64,000 nucleotides of DNA from an uncultured Eubacterium sp. (GTDB lineage Bacteria > Bacillota > Clostridia > Lachnospirales > Lachnospiraceae): positions 1 to 64,000 of the forward strand of contig URKY01000004.1 of NCBI GenBank assembly GCA_900548465.1, given 5' to 3'. The notes beneath the pieces are model-generated. The model was not told the DNA's origin, made no database searches, and saw nothing but the letters and a program-made list of their open reading frames with translations. A program made the translations under genes and the position numbers. Of the stretch, positions 53,921 through 63,445 are shown piece after piece (the stretch's first letter is position 1; each line of letters opens with the position of its first letter).

Positions 53921-56900
53921 ATGTATTTAAAGAGTATAGAGATACACGGATTTAAATCATTTGCAAATAAAATAAATTTTGAATTTCATAATGGAATTAC
54001 AGGAATTGTAGGTCCAAACGGCTCAGGAAAAAGTAATGTTGCCGATGCCGTAAGATGGGTTCTTGGTGAACAAAAGACCAAGCAGCTTAGAAGTTCCAAA
54101 ATGGAAGACGTGATTTTTGCCGGAACAGAAAACAGAAAACCTATGGGATATGCATATGTTGCGATTACATTTGATAATTCCGATCATAAACTTAATATTG
54201 ATTACAATGAGGTTACTGTTTCAAGAAGACTTTTCAGATCAGGTGAAAGTGAATATATGATTAATGGTACTCAGGTGCGACTGAAGGATGTTAATGAAAT
54301 GTTCTATGACACAGGTATCGGAAAAGAAGGTTATTCAATAATTGGTCAGGGACAGATTGATAAAATATTAAGTGGAAAGCCGGAGGAGAGAAGGGAACTT
54401 TTTGATGAGGCTGCAGGTATTGTAAAATATAAACGCCGTAAAAATGACGCAATGAAGAAACTGGACGATCAGAACCAGAATTTAGTCAGGGTTACTGATA
54501 TTTTGGGAGAACTTGAAAGACAGGTAATCCCTCTTGAGAAACAGTGTGAAAAGGCAAAAAAATATTTACTTCTCAAAGAAGAGTTAAAAGTAAATGATGT
54601 TAATATGTTTTTAATTGAAATTGATGAGATTAAAAACAGACTTATCCAGATTGACGAAAAAATTAAGATTGCATCAGGAGACATGCAGACAGCCAGTGAT
54701 GAGTTTGAAAAAATCAAGGCTGACTATACAAAACTTGAACAGATTATAGAAGAAATAAATAATTCAATTGAATCAAAAAAAGTAACTCTCAATGAGACAG
54801 TTATTAATATTGAAAAGATAGAGGGACAGATTAACGTTATTAAGGAGCAGATAAATTCTGCAAAAAATAATGAATCTTACATAAACCAGAGAATTGCGTC
54901 AATAAACGATGAAATTGAAGAACAGAACAGGGAACTTGCTCTTTCCAATAAGGAGAGGGAAGAAAATGAAAAATATCTTAATGAAATTATTGGTTCCCAG
55001 AGTGAAATAAATGAAAAAATAGCTCAGGGAAATGACGAGATTGCGGAACTTGAGAAACAGATTGAAGACGATAAGGCTGAAATTATAGAACTTTTAAATG
55101 CAAAGGCTACAATCAAAACAAAAATTCAAAGATGTGATACTTTGCTTGAGCAGATTAATATAAGAAAATCAAAACTTAATCAGAAACTTATTGATTTTCA
55201 AAGCAGAAAAGACGGACAGGAAAATGCCATTAAGCAGTTAAGTGAACAGTTAAGCGATGTTAACACTGAAATTGATACTGTTACAAAGGCATTAAATGAA
55301 TATAAAGACGATCTTGCCAATCTTCGTATAAGAAACAGTGAATTAACAAAACAGCTTTCAAAGAATCAGGAAGAATACCATAAATTAAAGTCCAATTTAG
55401 AGGCGTTAAAAAACATTACTGAGCGTTATGAAGGCTATGGTAACAGCATCAGAAAAGTAATGGAATTAAAGGAAACCAGAAAAGGAATTATTGGTGTTGT
55501 TGCTGATATCATAAAAGTAGACAAAAAATATGAAATAGCCATTGAAACAGCACTTGGTGGTAATATTCAGAATATTGTTACTGACACTGAAACTACAGCT
55601 AAAGAAACAATTGAATTTTTAAAGAAACATAAATATGGACGTGCCACATTCCTTCCTTTAAGCAGTATGAGTAACAAGACTAATTTCAATGCTCCTGATG
55701 CTTTAGAGGAAAAAGGTGTTATCGGACTTGCCAGTGACCTTGTAGACATTAAGAAAGAATATGAGGGAGTGACAAAATATCTTTTAGGAAGAGTAATGGT
55801 TGTTGATACAATAGATAATGCCATTGCCATTGAGAGAAAATACAGATACACTGTCAGAATCGTAACTTTAGAAGGTGAATACTTAAATGTCGGAGGTTCA
55901 ATTTCCGGTGGTGCTTTTAGAAACAGCAGTAATCTTCTTGGTAGAAGACGTGAGATTGAAGAGATAGAAAAATCATTAGTTGAACTTAAAAAAGAGAAAG
56001 AACAGCTGGATAAGGATATTGTCAGCAACAGAGGCGAGCTTAGTGTTGTTAACGAAGAAATTTCCAAAGTGAACAATGCTTTACAGGAACAGCTTATTAT
56101 TAAGAACACCATTGAAGTTAATTTAAAACAGGCTAATGATAAGAAAGACAGCATAATGCTTGAATATCAGGGATACACACAGGAAAACGACGATATGCAG
56201 GCAGAAATTACTGATATTAACAAAAACAGTACAGTTCTTAATGAAGAACTTACAGGAGCGGAAGACAGAAATTCCACACTTGAAAAAGAAGTAGTTGAAA
56301 ATACTAAAAAGTTAAAGGAAATGAAAGAAAAACTCGACAGTAAAAATGCTACTTTGGAAGAGGTTAATATCGAAATTGCCAACTATAAGCAGAAACATGA
56401 GTTTATTGTATTAAAAATCCATAAGGCGGAAGATGTTATTACTTCCCTTACAACGGAACTTAATAATATAAAAAATAATTCAAAAGAAAATGACAGCGAA
56501 ATTTCAGCAAGGCTTGAAGCTATTGATAATCTTACAAATGAGGCTAAGAAGTCAAGAGAACTGACACAGCAGTTGGAAAAGGAAATTGCTGATGCCAAAC
56601 TTGAAAAAGAAAATCAAAGTAGGGAACATAAAGAATTCTTTGAAAAGAGAGAACAGTTGTCTGAAAGAATATCTGCACTTGATAAAGAAGTATACAGATT
56701 AAGCAGTCAGAAAGAAGCGCTTGAAGAAAAGAGTGAAAATAAAGAGGCTTATATGTGGAATGAATATGAAATTACATATAGAAAAGCCACTGAAATGAAA
56801 AATCCTGATTTAAACGATAAGGCAGTATTAAAAGAAAATATCGTAAATACAAAACGTGAAATGAAATCCCTTGGTGATGTCAATATTAATGCCATTGAGG

Positions 56901-57481
56901 AATTTAAAGAAATTAATGAGCGTTATCAGTTTATGAAAGGTCAGCATGACGACTTAATGGAAGCCAAGGAAAATCTTTTAAAGATTATTGATGAATTGGA
57001 AGTTGGAATGCGTAAGCAGTTCAAAGAAAAATTTGAAGAAATAAAAGTTGAATTTGATACTGTATTTAAAGAATTATTTGGTGGAGGAAAAGGAACAATT
57101 GAACTTACTGAAGCTGAAGACATTCTTGACGCAGGAATTAACATTATTTCACAGCCACCGGGAAAGAAACTGCAGAATATGATGCAGTTATCAGGTGGAG
57201 AAAAAGCTCTTACGGCAATTAGTTTATTGTTTGCAATACAGAACCTGAAACCGTCACCGTTCTGTCTTCTTGACGAAATTGAGGCGGCACTTGACGGATC
57301 AAATGTTGTAAGATTTGCACAGTATTTACATAAACTTACCAAAAATACACAGTTTATTGTAATTACCCACAGACGTGGTACAATGAATTGTGCCGACAGA
57401 CTGTATGGTATAACAATGCAGGAAAAAGGTATTTCAGCATTAGTATCCGTAGATTTGCTGGAAAATGACTTAAGTAAATAA
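53921..57481 (+). CDS. smc: Chromosome segregation ATPase SMC
   Basis: Condensin motor working with ScpA and ScpB (24889-26207). The 1186-residue protein has Walker A GPNGSGKS (31-38), long coiled coils, a hinge (about 510-655, with LEGEYLNVGGSISGGAF at its end), the ABC signature LSGGEKALTA (from 1090) and Walker B PFCLLDEIEAALD. Length is typical. AAGAAAATAAT precedes the ATG, a weak SD, fitting coupling to rnc (1-base gap). Confidence 0.98.
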   Translation: MYLKSIEIHGFKSFANKINFEFHNGITGIVGPNGSGKSNVADAVRWVLGEQKTKQLRSSKMEDVIFAGTENRKPMGYAYVAITFDNSDHKLNIDYNEVTVSRRLFRSGESEYMINGTQVRLKDVNEMFYDTGIGKEGYSIIGQGQIDKILSGKPEERRELFDEAAGIVKYKRRKNDAMKKLDDQNQNLVRVTDILGELERQVIPLEKQCEKAKKYLLLKEELKVNDVNMFLIEIDEIKNRLIQIDEKIKIASGDMQTASDEFEKIKADYTKLEQIIEEINNSIESKKVTLNETVINIEKIEGQINVIKEQINSAKNNESYINQRIASINDEIEEQNRELALSNKEREENEKYLNEIIGSQSEINEKIAQGNDEIAELEKQIEDDKAEIIELLNAKATIKTKIQRCDTLLEQINIRKSKLNQKLIDFQSRKDGQENAIKQLSEQLSDVNTEIDTVTKALNEYKDDLANLRIRNSELTKQLSKNQEEYHKLKSNLEALKNITERYEGYGNSIRKVMELKETRKGIIGVVADIIKVDKKYEIAIETALGGNIQNIVTDTETTAKETIEFLKKHKYGRATFLPLSSMSNKTNFNAPDALEEKGVIGLASDLVDIKKEYEGVTKYLLGRVMVVDTIDNAIAIERKYRYTVRIVTLEGEYLNVGGSISGGAFRNSSNLLGRRREIEEIEKSLVELKKEKEQLDKDIVSNRGELSVVNEEISKVNNALQEQLIIKNTIEVNLKQANDKKDSIMLEYQGYTQENDDMQAEITDINKNSTVLNEELTGAEDRNSTLEKEVVENTKKLKEMKEKLDSKNATLEEVNIEIANYKQKHEFIVLKIHKAEDVITSLTTELNNIKNNSKENDSEISARLEAIDNLTNEAKKSRELTQQLEKEIADAKLEKENQSREHKEFFEKREQLSERISALDKEVYRLSSQKEALEEKSENKEAYMWNEYEITYRKATEMKNPDLNDKAVLKENIVNTKREMKSLGDVNINAIEEFKEINERYQFMKGQHDDLMEAKENLLKIIDELEVGMRKQFKEKFEEIKVEFDTVFKELFGGGKGTIELTEAEDILDAGINIISQPPGKKLQNMMQLSGGEKALTAISLLFAIQNLKPSPFCLLDEIEAALDGSNVVRFAQYLHKLTKNTQFIVITHRRGTMNCADRLYGITMQEKGISALVSVDLLENDLSK

Positions 57482-57493
57482 TTGGAGGAAAAA

Positions 57494-58417
57494 ATGGCAG
57501 GAAAGTTTTTTCAAAAGTTAGTTTCAGGATTATCTAAAACCAGAAACAATATTGTTTCTGGTTTAAATTCCATATTCACGGGATTTTCAAAGATTGATGA
57601 GGACTTCTATGAAGAACTGGAAGAAATTTTGATAATGAGTGATATTGGAGTTAATACTACTGAAAGTATTTTGGATAATTTACGTGAAGAAGTTAAAGAA
57701 AATCACATTAAAGACCCGATAGACTGCAAAGATCTTTTAATTAAAAATATAGAAGAGCAGATGTATATTGGTGAAAATGCATATGACTTTGAAAATGAAA
57801 AATCAGTTATTTTAATGATTGGCGTAAACGGCGTTGGCAAGACCACATCAATTGGAAAACTTGCCAGCCAGTTTAAAAATTCAGGAAAAAAAGTAGTGTT
57901 GGCAGCGGCTGATACATTCAGGGCGGCAGCGGCTGACCAGTTAATAGAATGGGCAAACAGGGCTGGAGTTGACATTGTTTATGGAAAAGAAGGATCTGAT
58001 CCCGGTTCCGTTTTGTTTGATGCCATATCATCAGCTAAAAACAAAAATGCCGACATACTTCTTTGTGATACGGCAGGACGACTTCATAATAAGAAAAATC
58101 TTATGGAAGAATTGAAGAAACTGAACCGTATAATTAATAAAGAATATGGAGATTGCAAAAGAGAAAACTTTATTGTTCTTGATGCAACAACTGGACAGAA
58201 TGCCCTTGAACAGGCAAGACAGTTTAAAGAATGTGCTGATATAACCGGAGTTATTCTTACAAAAATGGATGGTTCGGCAAAAGGAGGAATTGCCATTGCA
58301 ATTCAGTCTGAACTTGGAATACCGGTTAAATATATAGGTGTTGGTGAACAGATAGATGATTTACAGAAATTCGATGCAAAAGAATTTGTGGAAGCATTGT
58401 TTACCGTTGCAGAGTAA
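57494..58417 (+). CDS. ftsY: Signal recognition particle receptor FtsY
   Basis: GTPase that receives SRP-ribosome complexes at the membrane. ATG at 57494 follows TTGGAGG (57482-57488); a TTG at that site was rejected. The 307-residue protein has a short N-domain and the G-domain with GVNGVGKTTSIGKLA, DTFRAAAADQL, DTAGRLHNK and TKMDGSAKGG. It lacks the long acidic A-domain, as other Firmicutes. Its partner ffh lies 1.7 kb downstream. Confidence 0.97.
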   Translation: MAGKFFQKLVSGLSKTRNNIVSGLNSIFTGFSKIDEDFYEELEEILIMSDIGVNTTESILDNLREEVKENHIKDPIDCKDLLIKNIEEQMYIGENAYDFENEKSVILMIGVNGVGKTTSIGKLASQFKNSGKKVVLAAADTFRAAAADQLIEWANRAGVDIVYGKEGSDPGSVLFDAISSAKNKNADILLCDTAGRLHNKKNLMEELKKLNRIINKEYGDCKRENFIVLDATTGQNALEQARQFKECADITGVILTKMDGSAKGGIAIAIQSELGIPVKYIGVGEQIDDLQKFDAKEFVEALFTVAE

Positions 58418-58447
58418 TAAATACTAAAAAAGAAAGAAGTGTTGAAA

Positions 58448-59668
58448 ATGAGTGAAGTGTTAGATTTAAAGAAATTTGAAGAAGCAAGTGAAATAGTAAA
58501 GAAAGTAACTCTTAATACAAATTTGATTTACAGCGATTATTTTAGTGCCCAGACAGGAAATCAGGTATATATTAAACCTGAGAATATGCAGTTTACAGGG
58601 GCATATAAAGTAAGAGGTTCTTATTACAAAATAAGTACATTATCTGAAGAAGAAAGAGAAAGAGGTCTAATTACCGCATCAGCAGGAAATCATGCTCAGG
58701 GTGTGGCATATGCGGCAAAACTTTATGGCGTTAAGGCAACCATTGTAATGCCAACAACAACACCACTTATGAAGGTTAACCGTACAAAGAGTTACGGTGC
58801 AGATGTTATTTTATATGGTGATGTATATGACGATGCATGCAAATATGCCCTTAATCTCGCCATGAAGGAAGGATATACATTTATACATCCTTTTGATGAT
58901 TTAGATGTAGCTGCCGGTCAGGGAAGCATTGCAATGGAAATTGTCAAGGAACTTCCGACTGTAGATTATATTCTCGTTCCAATAGGTGGCGGCGGACTTG
59001 CCACTGGTGTAAGCACGCTGGCAAAATTATTAAATCCAAGAGTTAAGGTTATTGGTGTTGAACCGGAGAATGCAGCCTGCATGAAGGCAAGTCTTAAGGC
59101 AGGAAAGGTAGTTACACTTCCTAGTGCCAACACAATTGCAGACGGTACAGCAGTAAAAACCCCTGGAGAAAAAATATTCCCATATATTCAGAAAAACATT
59201 GATGAAATTATTACAATCAAGGATGATGAATTAATTGATGCATTCCTTGATATGGTTGAAAATCATAAATTAGTTGCTGAAAACTCAGGACTTTTATCAA
59301 TTGCAGCACTTAAACATCTGAAATGTAAGGACAAAAAGATTGTTTCCATAATCAGTGGTGGAAACATGGATATTATTACAATGTCTTCTACATTACAGCA
59401 TGGTCTTATTCAGAGAGGAAGAGTATTTACAGTTTCAGTATTACTTCCTGATAAGCCGGGAGAATTAGTTAAGGTGGCAAATACAATTGCTGAGCAACAG
59501 GGGAACGTTATTAAATTGGATCATAACCAGTTTGTATCAGTTAACAGAAATGCAGCTGTGGAATTAAAGGTTACATTAGAGTGTTTCGGTCATAATCATA
59601 AGAAACAGATTCTTGGAGCGTTGAAAAAGGCAGGATATAATCCAAAGGAAGAAGCTCCAAATTTATAA
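58448..59668 (+). CDS. ilvA: Threonine ammonia-lyase (catabolic type, with ACT domain)
   Basis: PLP enzyme that deaminates threonine to 2-oxobutanoate. ATG at 58448 preceded by AGAAGTG; a GTG three codons earlier was not chosen. The 406-residue protein has the PLP lysine K54 in FTGAYKVRGSY, SAGNHAQGVA, the glycine loop PIGGGGLATG and one ACT-like C-terminal domain (about 325-400). One ACT domain and this length fit the biodegradative TdcB-like subgroup better than the two-domain biosynthetic one. 2-oxobutanoate is a precursor of propionyl-CoA, which fits the carboxyltransferase operon at 32.3-37.5 kb. Confidence 0.9.
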   Translation: MSEVLDLKKFEEASEIVKKVTLNTNLIYSDYFSAQTGNQVYIKPENMQFTGAYKVRGSYYKISTLSEEERERGLITASAGNHAQGVAYAAKLYGVKATIVMPTTTPLMKVNRTKSYGADVILYGDVYDDACKYALNLAMKEGYTFIHPFDDLDVAAGQGSIAMEIVKELPTVDYILVPIGGGGLATGVSTLAKLLNPRVKVIGVEPENAACMKASLKAGKVVTLPSANTIADGTAVKTPGEKIFPYIQKNIDEIITIKDDELIDAFLDMVENHKLVAENSGLLSIAALKHLKCKDKKIVSIISGGNMDIITMSSTLQHGLIQRGRVFTVSVLLPDKPGELVKVANTIAEQQGNVIKLDHNQFVSVNRNAAVELKVTLECFGHNHKKQILGALKKAGYNPKEEAPNL

Positions 59669-59675
59669 AATTTAA

Positions 59676-59718
59676 AAACAGGGTGTCAAGAAAAAATACT
59701 TGACACCCTGTTTCTTTT
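59676..59718 (+). terminator. Terminator of ilvA
   Basis: AAACAGGGTGTCAAG (59676-59690) pairs perfectly with CTTGACACCCTGTTT (59699-59713), loop of eight, followed by CTTTT. Its 3' arm contains the -35 of the next promoter. Confidence 0.92.
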
Positions 59719-59728
59719 ATTGTATTAT
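59700..59728 (+). promoter_or_regulatory. Sigma-A promoter of ylxM-ffh inside the ilvA terminator
   Basis: TTGACA (59700-59705) is part of the terminator's 3' arm; the spacer is 17 and the -10 is TATTAT (59723-59728). It lies 27 bases before the ylxM ATG. Confidence 0.8.
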
Positions 59729-59755
59729 ACCAAAGGTAAAAGAAAAGGTGTAACT

Positions 59756-60091
59756 ATGAAAGATATTTATAAAAGTTCTCTGTTATACGATTTTTATGGA
59801 GAATTGTTAACGAAGCATCAGAAAGAAATCTATGAAGATTTTATGCTTAATGACTTAAGTCTTGGGGAAATAGCTAAAGAAAGAGGTATTTCCAGACAGG
59901 GAGTTTATGATTTAGTTAAACGCTGTGACAAGATTTTGGATGGTTATGAAGAGAAACTTCAGCTGGTTGAAAGATTTTCGAAAACAAAACAGGATGTTTC
60001 TGAAATATGCAGATTGGCTGATGATGTTAAAAAAGAAGGTAATCTCGAAAAGATAAAAGAGATTGCACAGCAGATATTAGAGGATTATTAG
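59756..60091 (+). CDS. ylxM: YlxM/p13-like DNA-binding protein
   Basis: Small helix-turn-helix protein coded before ffh in Firmicutes; it is thought to act with the SRP pathway. ATG at 59756 follows AAAAGGTG; an upstream ATG at 59720 lies before the promoter -10 and cannot be used. The 111-residue protein has the HTH block LSLGEIAKERGISRQGVYDLVKR (about residues 36-58) and helices after it. ffh starts 20 bases later and shares its transcript. Confidence 0.9.
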   Translation: MKDIYKSSLLYDFYGELLTKHQKEIYEDFMLNDLSLGEIAKERGISRQGVYDLVKRCDKILDGYEEKLQLVERFSKTKQDVSEICRLADDVKKEGNLEKIKEIAQQILEDY

Positions 60092-60111
60092 AAATATTAG
60101 GAGGTATGGCT

Positions 60112-61461
60112 TTGGCATTTGAAAGCTTATCCGATAAATTACAGAATATATTTAAAAATCTTAGAAGTAAGGGAAAACTTACGGAAGATGATGTTAAATT
60201 AGCTCTAAAAGAAGTAAAGATTGCGTTACTTGAGGCTGATGTTAACTTTAGGGTAGTAAAGGATTTTACTAAAAAAGTTAACGAGCGTGCCATTGGACAG
60301 GAAGTTATGACAAGTTTAACTCCGGGACAGATGGTAATCAAAATCGTAAATGAAGAGCTTACGGCACTGATGGGTTCTGAAACAACAGAACTTAAACTGT
60401 TACCTGATAATGAAGTGACTATAATTATGATGATGGGTCTTCAGGGAGCAGGTAAGACAACAACAACTGCAAAGATTGCCGGAAAATTAAAGACTAAGGG
60501 AAAGAAACCTTTATTAGTAGCATGTGACGTGTACAGACCGGCGGCCATAGAGCAGTTAAAAATAAATGGGGAGAAACAGCAGGTTCCGGTTTTTGCAATG
60601 GGAGACAAACAAAAGCCTCTTAATATTGCCAAGGCAGCAATAGAACATGCAAAGAAAAACGGAAACAATGTTGTTATATTAGATACAGCAGGTCGTTTAC
60701 ATATTGATGAAGATATGATGAACGAACTTGTGGAAATAAGAGAAAACATAGACATTACCCAGACAGTTCTGGTTGTAGATGCCATGACAGGTCAGGATGC
60801 TGTTAATGTTGCAAAAGAATTCAATGAAAAAATAGGCATTGATGGAATTATTGTAACAAAGCTGGACGGTGATACGAGAGGTGGTGCTGCATTATCAATT
60901 AAGGCAGTAACAGGAAAGCCGATATTATACATTGGTATGGGAGAAAAACTCTCAGACCTTGAACAGTTCCATCCGGACAGAATGGCTTCACGTATTCTTG
61001 GCATGGGTGATGTGTTATCACTTATTGAAAAGGCTGAACAGGCTATTGATGAAAACAAGGCAAAAGAAATGGAGCAGAGATTAAGAAAGGCTCAGTTTAC
61101 TTTTGATGATTATCTCGAATATATGGGACAAATCAAAAATATGGGTGGTTTATCATCCCTTATTAATATGCTTCCGGGAATTGGCGGACAGATAAAAGAC
61201 GACATGTTACCGGATGAGAAGCAGCTTGGAAAAATTGAAGCTATTATCTATTCCATGACTAAGGAAGAAAGAAGTAACCCTGATGTTATGAATCCTTCCA
61301 GAAAACAGAGAATAGCAAAAGGTGCCGGAGTTGATATAAGCCAGGTAAACAAACTGATTAAACAGTTTGAACAGGCGAGAAAGATGATGAAGAGCATGCC
61401 CGGCATGATGGGGGGCAAAGGAAAACGTAAAGGTGGATTTAAAATGCCTTTTGGCTTTTAA
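60112..61461 (+). CDS. ffh: Signal recognition particle protein Ffh (SRP54)
   Basis: GTPase that binds signal sequences and 4.5S/scRNA. TTG at 60112 is preferred: AGGAGG (60099-60104) is 7 bases before it, whereas the ATG at 60106 follows the SD with almost no spacer, and MAFESLSDKLQ matches the usual Ffh start. The 449-residue protein has GLQGAGKTTTT (109-119), DVYRPAAIEQL, DTAGRLHIDE, TKLDGDTRGGAAL and a Met-rich M domain (about 325-435), ending GKRKGGFKMPFGF. Confidence 0.97.
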   Translation: MAFESLSDKLQNIFKNLRSKGKLTEDDVKLALKEVKIALLEADVNFRVVKDFTKKVNERAIGQEVMTSLTPGQMVIKIVNEELTALMGSETTELKLLPDNEVTIIMMMGLQGAGKTTTTAKIAGKLKTKGKKPLLVACDVYRPAAIEQLKINGEKQQVPVFAMGDKQKPLNIAKAAIEHAKKNGNNVVILDTAGRLHIDEDMMNELVEIRENIDITQTVLVVDAMTGQDAVNVAKEFNEKIGIDGIIVTKLDGDTRGGAALSIKAVTGKPILYIGMGEKLSDLEQFHPDRMASRILGMGDVLSLIEKAEQAIDENKAKEMEQRLRKAQFTFDDYLEYMGQIKNMGGLSSLINMLPGIGGQIKDDMLPDEKQLGKIEAIIYSMTKEERSNPDVMNPSRKQRIAKGAGVDISQVNKLIKQFEQARKMMKSMPGMMGGKGKRKGGFKMPFGF

Positions 61462-61506
61462 ACATATATTTTTAGAATAATTTAATTTTACGGAGGTAAA
61501 GAAAAA

Positions 61507-61752
61507 ATGGCAGTAAAGATGAGATTAAAGAGAATGGGTAAGAAGAGACATCCTATTTACAGAATAGTAGTTGCTGATTCAAGAGCACCAAGAAATGGTA
61601 GATTCATCGAAGAAATCGGAACATATGATCCAAATCAGGATCCAAGTATTTTTGATTTTAATGAAGAAGCTGCAAAGAAATGGTTAGCAACAGGAGCACA
61701 GCCTACTGAAACTGTAAGCAAGCTTTTAAAGATTGCCGGAGTTGAAAAATAA
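61507..61752 (+). CDS. rpsP: 30S ribosomal protein S16
   Basis: 81 residues, begins [20 protein letters not shown] and contains [20 protein letters not shown], classic S16. CGGAGG precedes the ATG. It is the first of rpsP-khpA-rimM-trmD, a ribosome maturation cluster, and probably shares the ffh transcript. Confidence 0.98.
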   Translation: MAVKMRLKRMGKKRHPIYRIVVADSRAPRNGRFIEEIGTYDPNQDPSIFDFNEEAAKKWLATGAQPTETVSKLLKIAGVEK

Positions 61753-61767
61753 TCGGAGGGCAAAATC

Positions 61768-61995
61768 ATGAAAGAATTGGTTGAAACAATTGCAAAAGCA
61801 CTTGTTGACTCTCCAGATGAAGTTGTAGTAACTGAAACTGAAACAGAAAGAGAAATCCTTGTAAAGTTACATGTTGCCGAAGATGATATGGGCAAAGTAA
61901 TTGGAAAGCAGGGGAGAATTGCAAAAGCAATCCGTTCCGTTGTAAAGGCTGCATCTTCAAAATGCGATAAAAAAGTTAAAGTTGAAATTCAATAA
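61768..61995 (+). CDS. khpA: KH-domain RNA-binding protein KhpA
   Basis: 75-residue protein formed by one KH domain with the GxxG loop in KVIGKQGRIAKAIR. KhpA works with KhpB/Jag in other Firmicutes to bind small RNAs and control division. CGGAGGGC precedes the ATG, 15 bases after rpsP. It matches Bacillus ylqC by position. Confidence 0.92.
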   Translation: MKELVETIAKALVDSPDEVVVTETETEREILVKLHVAEDDMGKVIGKQGRIAKAIRSVVKAASSKCDKKVKVEIQ

Positions 61996-62014
61996 TTTGC
62001 TTGAATACAAGTGC

Positions 62015-62042
62015 AACAAGGCTGGAATTTTCCAGCCTTGTT
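62015..62042 (+). terminator. Hairpin between khpA and rimM
   Basis: AACAAGGCTGGAA (62015-62027) pairs with TTCCAGCCTTGTT (62030-62042). The stem is perfect with the innermost pairs open as loop; the run after it is short (ATG), so it may be a leaky terminator or processing site before rimM. Confidence 0.65.
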
Positions 62043-62076
62043 ATGTATATGAAAAAAATAAGGATTAAAAACTAAT

Positions 62077-62586
62077 ATGGAAAAATATTTAAGAGTCGGC
62101 GTTATTGCCAATACTCATGGAGTCCGTGGCGAAGTAAAGGTTTATCCAACTACTGAAGATATAAAAAGGTTTGATTATCTGAAGGAAGCTGTAATTGATA
62201 CAGGAAAAGAAAAAATAAATGTAAATGTTACAGGTGTAAAATATTTTAAAAATATGGTCATATTAAAGTTTGAACAGTATGACAATATGGATCAGGTAAT
62301 ACCTCTTAAAGGAATGGATTTACTTGTAACAAGAGAAAACGCAATTCCTCTGGCTGAAGGAGAACACTATATTGTTGATATGATTGGATGCAAAATCATA
62401 ACTGATGATGGAAATACATTAGGGGAATTGACGGATGTAATGCAGACGGGAGCAAATGATGTATATGTTGTAAAAACAACTGATGGAAAAGAAGTTCTGC
62501 TTCCTGCCATTAAAGAATGTGTTTTAGAAAAAGACATTGAAAATAAAGTGATAAAGGTTCACATTATGAAAGGATTATTGGATTAA
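62077..62586 (+). CDS. rimM: Ribosome maturation factor RimM
   Basis: Helps maturation of the 30S head with S19. The 169-residue protein has the N-terminal domain with VGVIANTHGVRGEVKVYP and a C-terminal PRC-barrel (about 93-167, YIVDMIGCKIIT...VLLPAIKECV). The SD is AAGGATT. Stop codon overlaps the trmD start (TAATG). Confidence 0.96.
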   Translation: MEKYLRVGVIANTHGVRGEVKVYPTTEDIKRFDYLKEAVIDTGKEKINVNVTGVKYFKNMVILKFEQYDNMDQVIPLKGMDLLVTRENAIPLAEGEHYIVDMIGCKIITDDGNTLGELTDVMQTGANDVYVVKTTDGKEVLLPAIKECVLEKDIENKVIKVHIMKGLLD

Positions 62587-63320
62587 TGAATTTTCACGTA
62601 CTTACATTATTTCCGGAAATGATTAATGATGGTGTAAATACAAGCATTACCGGAAGAGCAATATCAAAAGGTCTTATTAGTGTGAATGCAGTTAATATTA
62701 GAGATTTTGCAGGAAATAAATACGGACAGGTAGATGACTATCCCTATGGTGGCGGTGCCGGAATGGTAATGCAGCCGGGACCTGTTTATAGAAGTTATGA
62801 GTCCATAAAAGAAAAAATCGGTTACAAACCAAGGGTTATTTATCTGACTCCTCAGGGGAAAGTTTTTAACCAGTCCATGGCCGAAGAGTTTGCAGAAGAA
62901 AAGGATTTGGTTTTCCTTTGCGGACACTATGAGGGAATTGATGAAAGAGTTCTTGAAATGATTGTAACTGACAATGTTTCCATAGGTGATTATGTGCTTA
63001 CGGGAGGCGAATTGCCGTCAATGGTAATGATAGATGCCATTTCAAGGCTTGTTCCGGGAGTGCTTAATAATGATGTTTCGGCAGAGTTTGAATCTTTTAA
63101 TGATAATTTGTTGGAATATCCACAATATACAAGACCTGCTGAATTTATGGGAAAGGAAGTTCCACCTATTTTGTTGTCAGGCAATCATCCGAAGGTTGAT
63201 GAGTGGAGAAGACAGCAGTCAATTCTAAGGACAATGGAGCGAAGACCGGATTTGATTAAAGATGCAAATCTTACTTCAGCTGACAAAAAATATATTAGAA
63301 GCCTGGAAGAAAATGATTAA
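62586..63320 (+). CDS. trmD: tRNA (guanine37-N1)-methyltransferase
   Basis: SAM-dependent methylation of G37, preventing frameshifts. The 244-residue protein starts MNFHVLTLFPEMI and has the trefoil-knot motifs DDYPYGGGAGMVM, LCGHYEGIDERV and DYVLTGGELPSMV. It overlaps rimM by one base. rplS, usually the next gene, is not found in the remaining 680 bases. Confidence 0.97.
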   Translation: MNFHVLTLFPEMINDGVNTSITGRAISKGLISVNAVNIRDFAGNKYGQVDDYPYGGGAGMVMQPGPVYRSYESIKEKIGYKPRVIYLTPQGKVFNQSMAEEFAEEKDLVFLCGHYEGIDERVLEMIVTDNVSIGDYVLTGGELPSMVMIDAISRLVPGVLNNDVSAEFESFNDNLLEYPQYTRPAEFMGKEVPPILLSGNHPKVDEWRRQQSILRTMERRPDLIKDANLTSADKKYIRSLEEND

Positions 63321-63386
63321 TTTAAAAATAAATATAAAGCTTATATTGATTATTGTAAAAGTATGACAGGAAAAGAAATTCTTCCC

Positions 63387-63415
63387 TTGTTATGCTTTTA
63401 TTTTTGTTATATACT
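63387..63415 (+). promoter_or_regulatory. Probable promoter of the ABC transporter gene
   Basis: TTGTTA (63387-63392), 17-base spacer and TATACT (63410-63415), 30 bases before the ATG. Confidence 0.65.
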
Positions 63416-63445
63416 CATATGTAGCAAGTGAGAAGGGAATTAAAT

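Noticed and set aside
55567-56154. 195-codon minus-strand frame within smc
   Set aside because: Ser/Leu-rich composition typical of the reverse frame of a Lys/Glu-rich coiled-coil gene; smc is complete.
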